The notes below the pieces were generated by a model. The model saw only the letters and a list, made by a program, of their open reading frames with translations, was not told the DNA's origin and searched no databases. DNA of 9,376 nt, from positions 1 through 9,376 of the forward strand of contig JAKAWO010000101.1 of NCBI GenBank assembly GCA_021827255.1. The letters run 5' to 3'. Positions 1 through 5,775 of this stretch are shown one piece after another. This DNA is from Acidobacteriota bacterium (lineage in GTDB: Bacteria; Acidobacteriota; Terriglobia; UBA7540). Both the position numbers and the translations under genes were made by a program. Numbering within the stretch: position 1 is the first letter of the stretch; every line of letters begins with the position of its first letter.

Positions 1-1
1 C

Positions 2-133
2 GTTCAGATTCGCGTTGGCCCGGAGCACTTGCCGGTGCCCGAGCTCCGCCAGCGGATGATCCTCATGTCAGAGTTGTACCCTCCCAATGCCGGCTACCGC
101 GTCTTTTCTGAGGAACTCGAAAAAGCGGAGTGA
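2..133 (+). CDS. 3' end of an unrecognised protein (partial)
   Basis: An open frame enters from the left edge and ends at TGA (131-133), giving the last 43 residues of a protein. The tail is mixed and charged (it contains 'VPELRQRMILMSELYPP' and ends 'EELEKAE'), with no cysteine, membrane segment or motif that I recognise. The codons look ordinary for GC-rich coding DNA, and the stop is followed directly by repeat-like non-coding sequence, which suggests a genuine gene end. The family cannot be told from this fragment, and it could also be a chance open frame. Confidence 0.5.
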   Translation, partial: VQIRVGPEHLPVPELRQRMILMSELYPPNAGYRVFSEELEKAE

Positions 134-139
134 GCAGTC

Positions 140-181
140 GGTTCGTTTGGCCGCGTTTCGGTGGGTTCGTTTGGGTTCGTT
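140..181. repeat. GGTTCGTTTGG short direct repeats
   Basis: GGTTCGTTTGG occurs at 140-150 and again at 164-174. A partial copy, GGTTCGTT, follows at 174-181. The unit lies just behind the stop of the left-edge gene and in front of further non-coding sequence. I recall similar GGTTCGTTT strings between genes of Acidobacteriota, but this is memory only. No function is visible. Confidence 0.5.
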
Positions 182-399
182 CCGCTTGACGATCTCTAGG
201 GACAAGCGGATGGTTTCGCTCTGGGAAGGGGGATTGTTTTAGTTTAGCCCTTTTCAGCGCCTCCAGCCGTTCCTGGATCGGCTTTCCGGCGCTTTTGCCC
301 TCGCAAAAACCCGCAGTTCGCCCTCACCTTGGCACCGCCGCCTCCCGTAGGGCGTTAGCCGCCGGAGGCAGGGGTGGGGATGGCCTGCGGGTTTCGAAG

Positions 400-419
400 T
401 ATGGGCAAGCAGCCCCATA
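400..419 (-). terminator. Possible hairpin terminator after the 433-1239 gene
   Basis: TATGGG (400-405) pairs perfectly with CCCATA (414-419) around an 8-nt loop, 13 bp beyond the stop of the minus-strand gene. The stem is only 6 bp and no T run follows on the minus strand, so it is a weak terminator candidate. It may instead be part of the surrounding repeat. Confidence 0.25.
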
Positions 420-432
420 ACACCGTCAACCT

Positions 433-1239
433 TTACCATACCCCTGCTTGATGGGCGTCAAACAAAAGGACCCGGCGGACCCGCGTGTGCAAGGAATCAG
501 ACCCTGTTGGCGGAGATGAGGTCTCGCCCGTCGGCCTCTCGGGCGGGGCGAGCAGAGGGCCGAGCACACCGCGCCACTCGTTGAAGTCGGTGAGGAGCAC
601 AGGGACCGTTTTCTGTGGGTCGCCGATGACGCCATCCTCGGGTGCGCGGTTGAGGTTGATGATGGCCCTGTCGATGACCAACGCCATCGCCGTCTCCTCC
701 AGCCGGGGCTCGCCCTGCGCGTAGAGGGCACCCTCCATTGCTCTAAGCGAGGTCACCAGGGCATCCTTATCGAGTCCGGACTTGACACCGTTGGTAAGCG
801 CAGCTTCCACCTTGCCGATCTCGTCGTAAAGACCCTGCCAACCCTCGCGTATCTGAGCCACCCACTGGGGACTGCCGACCGCTGTCCCGTCGGCAAACAC
901 AGCAGCCGCCAGTTGCGGGTGGAGCGTTGCAGGATCTACTCCCACAAAATGACCTACCGGGAGCGAGAGGCTCCGCCTGGGGGCAAGGGGACGGTCGTGC
1001 GGCCAGTTGACGCCGGTGTCGAAGCGCCCGACCTCCCTGCCGCCTCCCCTGCCGCCCGGCTTTGGCTCGAGAGTCACGTACAGGAGCGCCGTGATGGGGG
1101 ATGAGTAGTTGTTTGTGATTTCGACGTGCGGATGCGGCTTCGTGGAGTAGCTGAACCCTACCCTGCCGCCCGCCTGGGCCCACGCCGTCGCCCAGGCAAA
1201 GACCAACGCGCCTGCGGCCATTCTGACTTCGCGTTTCAT
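433..1239 (-). CDS. Secreted hypothetical protein with signal peptide
   Basis: This encodes a 268-residue protein of unknown function, probably exported. Residues 1-23 form a signal peptide: a basic start (MKREVR), a hydrophobic stretch (AAGALVFAWATAWA) and a likely cut after AQA. The start is fixed by an excellent ribosome site, AGGAGGAGGA, at 1241-1250. After the signal, a segment around 38-58 (VEITNNYSSPITALLYVTL) looks like a beta-rich region, and 'AAAVFADGTAVGSP' at 111-124 recalls secreted hypothetical proteins of Acidobacteriota, from memory. The rest, about 125-230, looks helical with alternating charge. The last 25 or so residues, from 'TGSDSLHTRVRRV' on, differ in character and are encoded in repeat-like DNA, so the original C-terminus may have been earlier. 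It lies downstream of the split cysteine-rich gene on the same strand, with 107 bp and a strong hairpin between them. Confidence 0.75.
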   Translation of the reverse strand: MKREVRMAAGALVFAWATAWAQAGGRVGFSYSTKPHPHVEITNNYSSPITALLYVTLEPKPGGRGGGREVGRFDTGVNWPHDRPLAPRRSLSLPVGHFVGVDPATLHPQLAAAVFADGTAVGSPQWVAQIREGWQGLYDEIGKVEAALTNGVKSGLDKDALVTSLRAMEGALYAQGEPRLEETAMALVIDRAIINLNRAPEDGVIGDPQKTVPVLLTDFNEWRGVLGPLLAPPERPTGETSSPPTGSDSLHTRVRRVLLFDAHQAGVW

Positions 1240-1316
1240 ATCCTCCTCCTAGCCTACAAGACTGTCGTCCACTCGGGGGCCGAGCCTCACGCTCAGGGCG
1301 CCCCGTGCGGCAGCGG

Positions 1317-1338
1317 GGCCCGGTCCCCTGACCGGGCC
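1317..1338. terminator. Perfect 9-bp hairpin between two minus-strand genes
   Basis: GGCCCGGTC (1317-1325) and GACCGGGCC (1330-1338) form a perfect 9-bp stem with a CCCT loop. It sits 8 bp beyond the stop of the minus-strand frame ending at 1347, which is the right place for a terminator or an mRNA-stabilising stem. No T run follows on the minus strand, so intrinsic termination is uncertain. The loop CCCT and stem length match those of the hairpin at 1956-1977. Confidence 0.4.
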
Positions 1339-1346
1339 AGCCGCAC

Positions 1347-1637
1347 CTAACAGCACTCGTCGAACTCAATCGTGCTATACACGTTATCCATGAGCTCGGG
1401 GCTCGAGGCGCCCTGGAAACCGTCGGAGCACTGGACATTGGTGTACGACACCGACCAGTCGTCCAGCAACCAGTGGAAGCTCTCTGACTCGTTTCCCGGG
1501 TCGGGTCCGTCGTCGTACAACGTCTCTTCCCCGTCGATTTCCTCCGAGTAGTAGTTGCCGTCGCAATCGTAGTAGTCATAGCATACGCCCCATGCGTCGT
1601 ATGCGCCCTCGTCGTAGATGATCTGGCTCACGTTCAT
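1347..1637 (-). pseudogene. Acidic Cys/Tyr-rich C-terminal half of a frameshifted secreted protein
   Basis: This is a 96-codon frame opening with ATG at 1637. The product is extraordinarily acidic: by my count 24 Asp/Glu and no Lys or Arg, with 5 cysteines (ending ECC) and about 10 tyrosines. It has no signal peptide of its own. The preceding minus-strand frame (1634-1816) supplies a signal peptide and further cysteines, and its stop overlaps this ATG as ATGA. The simplest reading is one secreted protein whose frame has slipped by one base, making this its C-terminal half. Upstream in this frame a TAA lies 8 codons before the ATG, so the frame cannot extend further by itself. The alternative is two translationally coupled genes; the nearest ribosome site, GGGAG (1649-1653), is 11 nt away. 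A 'DCDGNYYSEE' stretch recalls a calcium-binding loop but lacks the full pattern. Family unknown. Confidence 0.5.
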
Positions 1638-1816
1638 CTGGGCCTGAGCTCCCAGTTATTGTACCCGCAAGAAGCGGAGAGGTTCGAGTAGGAGGCGTCG
1701 GACACGCCCGAACATATGTTGTCGCACTCCTGGGCGAGCAGGGTCACCGCGCGGCGCGCGGCGAGAGCGAGCGCGCCCACGCAGAAGATGCAAGCCATCA
1801 TTCGCAGCCTTTTCAT
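1634..1816 (-). pseudogene. Signal-peptide half of a small Cys-rich secreted protein
   Basis: This is a 60-codon frame. I choose the start at ATG 1816-1814 (MKRLRMM) because GAGGTG (1823-1828) lies 6 nt upstream. An ATG two codons earlier (1822) abuts that site, and the longer start at 1858 would put 14 uncharacteristic residues before the signal. Residues 1-29 are a signal peptide: basic MKRLR, hydrophobic MMACIFCVGALALAA, then a region ending near LLAQ. The remaining 31 residues are rich in Cys, Ser and Asn. The frame stops at TGA (1634-1636), overlapping the ATG of the acidic frame. Moving back one base joins the two into an exported Cys-rich protein of about 150 residues. A strong promoter lies upstream. 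It could also be a real short secreted peptide. Confidence 0.5.
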
Positions 1817-1882
1817 GGTCATCACCTCGCGCCGGGTGGTCTGGGGCGGCTCACCCATTCAACACAGTATCACGTAGTCAGG

Positions 1883-1911
1883 ATGCTACCCCCCCCCGTC
1901 GTGCTTGTCAA
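1883..1911 (-). promoter_or_regulatory. Sigma70-type promoter with G9 tract in the spacer
   Basis: On the minus strand TTGACA (1906-1911, a perfect -35) is followed after exactly 17 bp by TAGCAT (1883-1888, 4 of 6 matches to TATAAT). It points toward the small secreted-protein gene starting at 1816. Nine consecutive G residues (C on the plus strand, 1889-1897) directly precede the -10 box, so slippage there would alter the spacing between the two boxes. Confidence 0.6.
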
Positions 1912-1955
1912 GTCTTTTTCGGCACAGGTGGCTCGGTGGAGAGCGCCCTGGATTG

Positions 1956-1977
1956 CGCTCCGCGCCCTCGCGGAGCG
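1956..1977. repeat. Perfect 9-bp hairpin with CCCT loop
   Basis: CGCTCCGCG (1956-1964) and CGCGGAGCG (1969-1977) pair perfectly around CCCT. The right arm recurs as a direct copy at 2040-2048. No T run follows on either side and no adjacent gene end would use it as a terminator. It may be a small palindromic intergenic repeat. Confidence 0.5.
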
Positions 1978-2183
1978 ATCGCCTTGGGACCGGCCGGGCA
2001 TGAGGAAGCGGATGGGAGCACGGCGGCTGACAGCGCCGTCGCGGAGCGGGGTGTCCGAAGGCGGGGCGCGGCCGCACGGGCAAAGCCGAAGCATAGAAAA
2101 AAAGTTTCGTGGCGACTTGCTGTGATACACTGAGTGGGTCAATTGCAGGGTCGTCTAATTCCTTCAAGAAGCGAGTCCGCCGA

Positions 2184-3725
2184 ATGAAAATCCTAATGGT
2201 TTACCCGGAGTTTCCAGATACTTTCTGGAGCTTCAAACATGCGCTGCCTTTTCAAGGCAAGCGCTCAGCCTATCCGCCGCTCGGTCTGCTGACAGTGGCG
2301 GCGCTTCTGCCGCCGGCATGGGAAAAGCGAGTTGTGGATTTGAACGTGCGGCCCCTGAAAGACCGGGACCTGGATTGGGCGGACGTCGTCTTTCTGAGCG
2401 GAATGATGGTGCAGGGGCCGTCCATGCGCAAGGTGATCCGGCGCGCGAAGGAGCGGGGGCTGCGCACCGTGGTGGGAGGTCCAATCGCCAGCACGTCCGA
2501 TCCGAACATTGCGGAAGCCGATCACGTGGTGGAAGGAGAAGCAGAAGAGCTTATTTCGGTTGTGGCCAAGGATCTGGAGTCGGGAGGCGGCGCGCAACAT
2601 TACAAGGCAGCGGCGCTGCCGGACCTGACTCAAGTGCCCGCGCCCCTGCTTCACCTCACGGATATCCGGAAATATAGCGCCATGGCCGTGCAGTTTTCAC
2701 GCGGGTGCCCGTTCACCTGCGAGTTCTGCGACATCATCGAAATTTACGGCCGGCGGCCGCGCACCAAGACCCCCGAGCAGGTGTGCGCCGAGCTGACGCA
2801 AATCTACAACATGGGGTGGCGAGGCCGGGTGTTCCTGGTGGATGACAACTTTATCGGCAACAAAAAGAATGTCAAAAAGTTGCTTCCTGAGCTGGCCCGC
2901 TGGAACCGTGATCACCACTGCCCGTTCTGGTTTCTCACCGAGGCCTCGCTGAACCTGGCGGAAGACAAAGAGCTGCTTCAGCTCATGCACGACGCCAACT
3001 TCGACAGTGTTTTCATCGGCATTGAAACGCCGGTGGCCGAGAGCCTCAAGGAGACGACGAAGTTCCAGAACCTGCGCAAAGACCTGCTGGAAAGCGTGAA
3101 GCTGGTCCAATCCTACAGCATGGAGGTGATGGCAGGTTTTATCGTGGGGTTTGACCACGATCCTCCCGACGTCTTTGACCGGCAGATTCAGTTCATTCGA
3201 GACGCCGCCATTCCCGTTTCCATGGTCGGACTGCTCAGCGCCTTGCCCAACACGCAGCTTTGGCGCCGGCTGAAATCCGAAGGCCGTCTGTTGAGAGAAA
3301 GCTTGGGGAGCAACACGCTCCTGGATATGAACTTTATTCCCCGCATGAACACCCAAGAGTTGCTGGACGGCTACCGGCGAATCCTGGAGACCATTTATCG
3401 TCCCGGCGAGTACTTCGACCGCGTTCTGGCTTACCTTTCCCGGGTGGGCACGGCCGCGCGGACCCCGATTGTCTTCTCGGACGTCCTGGCCGCCGCCCGG
3501 TCCCTGTGGTGGCAAGGTCTGCGCAGCGACTATCGGAAGGAGTACTGGAAGTTTCTGGTGGAGACGCTGCGCCACCACCGCCGAAGCCTGGACAAGGCAG
3601 TGACGCTGGCCGTCATGGGACATCACTTCTTCAAACTGACCGGGACCGCTGCCGCGGAAGATGGATTACAGGCCTGTTACCCCGGCGCCGAAGTGGCTCC
3701 GGAGCCCCGCCTTGAAACGTCATAA
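2184..3725 (+). CDS. Cobalamin-binding-domain radical SAM protein (DUF4070-like)
   Basis: This is a 513-residue enzyme in the B12-type radical SAM group. Residues 1-135 form a Rossmann-like cobalamin-binding region (MKILMVYPEFP at the start, YPPLGLLTVAALLP, then VVGGP near 96-100). The usual DxHxxG cobalamin-ligand motif is not evident, which is common in this group. The radical SAM core carries CPFTCEFC with Cys175, Cys179 and Cys182 for the 4Fe-4S cluster, then VDDNF at 219-223 and a GIETP strand at 279-283. The C-terminal part, from about 370, resembles the DUF4070 extension. The hopanoid C-2 methylase HpnP has this layout, but N-terminal details differ from what I remember of HpnP, so the substrate is left open; methylation of an unactivated carbon, perhaps on a lipid, is an inference. 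I chose ATG 2184 because the family begins with this strand; a GTG at 2109 would add 25 unrelated residues. The ribosome site is weak. It converges with a second radical SAM gene 170 bp away. Confidence 0.85.
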   Translation: MKILMVYPEFPDTFWSFKHALPFQGKRSAYPPLGLLTVAALLPPAWEKRVVDLNVRPLKDRDLDWADVVFLSGMMVQGPSMRKVIRRAKERGLRTVVGGPIASTSDPNIAEADHVVEGEAEELISVVAKDLESGGGAQHYKAAALPDLTQVPAPLLHLTDIRKYSAMAVQFSRGCPFTCEFCDIIEIYGRRPRTKTPEQVCAELTQIYNMGWRGRVFLVDDNFIGNKKNVKKLLPELARWNRDHHCPFWFLTEASLNLAEDKELLQLMHDANFDSVFIGIETPVAESLKETTKFQNLRKDLLESVKLVQSYSMEVMAGFIVGFDHDPPDVFDRQIQFIRDAAIPVSMVGLLSALPNTQLWRRLKSEGRLLRESLGSNTLLDMNFIPRMNTQELLDGYRRILETIYRPGEYFDRVLAYLSRVGTAARTPIVFSDVLAAARSLWWQGLRSDYRKEYWKFLVETLRHHRRSLDKAVTLAVMGHHFFKLTGTAAAEDGLQACYPGAEVAPEPRLETS

Positions 3726-3895
3726 GAGTTCTTCCCGCCTGAGAAGGCAGCGACTTTAACCCGAACTCCTCAATGAGCAGGAAACGCCGTTGCGCCTCGT
3801 CCCGTGCCAGCGCAAAGGGAGGGTTGCAGTCGCCCGGCCCGCAGAACCGAGACTCGTCGCGCCGCCAAGATAGACGACCGCGAGCGGCCCGGCGG

Positions 3896-5455
3896 TCAGT
3901 TAGGCGCGGCAGAGGCTGGCTGCGCCGGCAGAAGCGCCACGCGCTTCCGGCGGTAGAAATAGGAATAGGTTTTTACCGCTGCTTTAACAAAAAGTTTCGG
4001 GAGGGTTCCCATGGTTCTTTTGCGGACACTGTCGGCGGCAATACCCTGACCGGCGTAAATGTTCTTAAAGGCCGCGCAGCCGAGCAGGTAGGCGATGCGG
4101 CCGGCCCAGGGCCAGGCGCTGGGCGCGCCGTGCAGGATGCGCTTCCAAGCCGCGCCGAGCGAGTAATAAGCGTCCCAGCATTGCTGATTCGCCGCCAGAA
4201 GCCGGTCTCTCGGAATGGTCGCGTGGCGGGTGATATCCACCGGACCGATGGGTTTCAGCCAGAATTTGTCGTGCAGGATTTGAGTCTTATGCCTGGGAGT
4301 GTACGCTGGCTTGCCGAGGTTTTCCCGGTCCCGCATCATTTCGTAATAGTCCTTGGTGCCGGGATAAGGGCCGTAGAGGGTGAACTGGGTCAAAATGGCT
4401 CCGGACTCGAGCGCAAATTGCCGCATGGTTCGAATCGTGTCGAGCGTGTCAGTTTCCAGACCGCAGATGATCGAGCTGAGCACCCAAATGCCATGATCCT
4501 GAATCTTCTGGATGGTCTCGGCCATCCTTTGTCCGACGGGGTTCCAGGTTTTGTTGGCGCTGCGCAGGCCCTCCTCGGAAAACGATTCGACGCCGATCAG
4601 CGCGCCGCGAATCCGCATTTTGCGATACATGGCGGAAAGATACTCGTCATCGGTGATGACTTCCGTCGTCATCTGCGTGAAGGCGTACATATTCGGTGGG
4701 ACGGCGCGGTCGTACGCATCGAAGAGTTGCAGGCGATCCTGACGGATGCGCTCCAGCTCGCGCCTTTTCTGCGGGCTCGGCTCGCGCGCGATGCGGCCGA
4801 GGGTGGCGGGATTGAAGTTGTCGTCGGCGAAAATGACCGTGCGGTATCCGAGGGCGTAGAGCTCGTTAACCTCCTGAATGATCTTTTCGCTCAGGCGCTG
4901 GCGAGGCTGCCGCCCTTCGGTCACCCAGACGGAGCAGAAGCTGCAATTTTCCGGACAGCCAGCGACCGTTTGAACGGAAGGAAAAACGTACTTCGCGGGA
5001 TCGAGAAGATCCCAGCGCGCCCTGAGCAGCTCGTCTCCGGACAAGCGGCCGCCGTCGTATCGCCGCTGGAGCTTGCCCGCGAGCGCGTCCTGAATCGCCC
5101 GCCCCCAGACGGCGTCCCCGTTCCCGGTGATGACCGAGTCCGCCCCCATTTCGAGCGGCTCGTCGGGAAAAATGGTGGCGTGGATGCCTCCCATGATGAC
5201 CGTCGCCCCTTGGCGCTTGGCAACTTCCAAGACCCGGTAACCCGGGAGGCAGTTGCCGCTGCTGATTCCAATGCCCACGATGTCTCCGGGGCGAACAGTT
5301 TCCGGGTTGAATTTCTTGATCGTCTCGTCCACCAGGATGGGGTCGCCGACCCGTTCGACGGGTGTCGCTTGCGCAATGACAAACAGCCAGCGAGGAGTGA
5401 TGAAGCTGAAACCTAGCGTTGAAGCCGATGGATTGACCAGAATGACTTTGGGCAT
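3896..5455 (-). CDS. B12-binding-type radical SAM protein
   Basis: This is a 519-residue enzyme of the BchE-like, cobalamin-domain radical SAM type. Residues 1-130 look like the cobalamin-binding fold: MPKVILVNPS, GDIVGIGISS at 57-66, and MGGIHATIFPDEP at 88-100, the last being characteristic of this group. The cluster motif CPENCSFC gives Cys167, Cys171 and Cys174. FADDNF at 209-214 corresponds to VDDNF in the convergent neighbour, but here about 40 extra, mostly charged residues follow (roughly 220-255) before the barrel resumes. GVES at 288-291 and CGLETDT at 331-337 are further core strands. The C-terminus (about 440-519) is rich in basic and aromatic residues and may contact membrane or lipid. 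AAGGA (5460-5464) four nt before the ATG supports the start. Whether it is a methylase, ring-forming or other radical enzyme cannot be decided. A long antisense frame over this gene is a GC shadow. Confidence 0.85.
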   Translation of the reverse strand: MPKVILVNPSASTLGFSFITPRWLFVIAQATPVERVGDPILVDETIKKFNPETVRPGDIVGIGISSGNCLPGYRVLEVAKRQGATVIMGGIHATIFPDEPLEMGADSVITGNGDAVWGRAIQDALAGKLQRRYDGGRLSGDELLRARWDLLDPAKYVFPSVQTVAGCPENCSFCSVWVTEGRQPRQRLSEKIIQEVNELYALGYRTVIFADDNFNPATLGRIAREPSPQKRRELERIRQDRLQLFDAYDRAVPPNMYAFTQMTTEVITDDEYLSAMYRKMRIRGALIGVESFSEEGLRSANKTWNPVGQRMAETIQKIQDHGIWVLSSIICGLETDTLDTIRTMRQFALESGAILTQFTLYGPYPGTKDYYEMMRDRENLGKPAYTPRHKTQILHDKFWLKPIGPVDITRHATIPRDRLLAANQQCWDAYYSLGAAWKRILHGAPSAWPWAGRIAYLLGCAAFKNIYAGQGIAADSVRKRTMGTLPKLFVKAAVKTYSYFYRRKRVALLPAQPASAAPN

Positions 5456-5662
5456 GATTTCCTTGGGCCTGCTGACCTCTCTTGAGCCGGCGACGATGTG
5501 ACTTGCTTGAAGTGGAAATGTGTTCAGGCTGAAATTTTACGTCTCCCTCAGCGACCTCGCGGCCGAGAAGCCTGTTTTGCCGTCCCGGCCTCGTCACTTC
5601 CCTGCCCTTTTCCCCACGGCCAGATTACCATAGGCCCGGCCAACAGCGCGAGAGGTGAAGGG

Positions 5663-5672
5663 CGTCATGACG
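5663..5672. promoter_or_regulatory. Perfect palindrome CGTCATGACG, possible operator
   Basis: A 10-bp perfect palindrome lies between the two divergent genes, about 35 bp upstream of the candidate -35 of the permease promoter. Dyad symmetry in this position suits a dimeric regulator, but a 10-bp palindrome can arise by chance, and no second copy or adjacent regulator gene is seen. Confidence 0.2.
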
Positions 5673-5704
5673 GGGCCTAACCCTGCGAGCCGCCGGACAC
5701 CCCC

Positions 5705-5733
5705 TTGCATCTCAGTCAGTTCACGATTATGCT
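5705..5733 (+). promoter_or_regulatory. Candidate promoter for the permease-mscL operon
   Basis: TTGCAT (5705-5710) and TATGCT (5728-5733) are separated by exactly 17 bp and lie about 43 bp upstream of the permease ATG. The boxes match consensus at 3 of 6 and 4 of 6 positions, so support is modest. A second -10-like TATGAT at 5758 lacks a partner and would leave almost no leader. Confidence 0.35.
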
Positions 5734-5775
5734 GGGCCGCCAGTTGAGTTGAGAAATTATGATTTCGGAGGGCGC

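Larger units (their letters stand above)
134..432. other. Intergenic region, repeat-like, no gene seen
   Basis: About 300 bp separate the left-edge gene from the minus-strand gene ending at 433. The first part holds the GGTTCGTTTGG repeats. The middle part, about 254-400, contains an interrupted GCCTCC/GGAGGC inverted repeat (340-345 with 364-369). The last part contains the 400-419 hairpin and a CAAGCAG/CTGCTTG inverted pair (406-412 with 444-450). A 61-codon minus-strand frame spans 254-439, but it is arginine-rich and looks like a translated repeat, so I do not call it a gene. Confidence 0.5.
1817..2183. other. Divergent intergenic region, no gene seen
   Basis: This 367-bp stretch separates the divergent secreted-protein and radical SAM genes. 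It contains the minus-strand promoter at 1883-1911, the hairpin at 1956-1977 and a second copy of its right arm. Several overlapping frames on both strands are rich in Arg, Pro and Ala and lack ribosome sites, so I judge them non-coding. On the plus strand a loose -10-like TACACT (2126-2131) lies about 55 bp before the radical SAM start, but no good -35 accompanies it. Confidence 0.5.
5456..5775. other. Divergent intergenic region, no gene seen
   Basis: About 320 bp lie between the divergent radical SAM gene and the permease gene. I see no convincing coding frame: the short frames on both strands lack ribosome sites and family-like content. It holds a candidate plus-strand promoter (5705-5733), a perfect 10-bp palindrome CGTCATGACG (5663-5672) and the ribosome site of the permease (5767-5772). 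No riboswitch or tRNA fold is evident by eye. Confidence 0.5.

Noticed and set aside
767..1579. 270-codon minus-strand frame
   Set aside because: Its Arg/Gly/Pro-rich translation overlaps the signal-peptide gene and the acidic frame out of phase, and it has no ribosome site. It is a shadow.
2109..2183. 25-residue N-terminal extension of the first radical SAM gene from a GTG
   Set aside because: The added residues (MATCCDTLSG...) are unlike the family, and the ATG at 2184 begins the expected first strand of the cobalamin domain.
2697..3626. 309-codon minus-strand frame opposite the first radical SAM gene
   Set aside because: It is antisense to a confidently identified enzyme, and its translation shows no motif.
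2184..3725. Naming the gene hpnP (hopanoid C-2 methylase)
   Set aside because: The architecture agrees, but N-terminal signature residues differ from those I recall and no other hopanoid gene is in the window.
3773..5416. 547-codon plus-strand open frame opposite the radical SAM gene
   Set aside because: It is exactly antisense to a gene with a clear CxxxCxxC and cobalamin-domain motifs. The product has no family features, and long antisense frames are common in GC-rich DNA.
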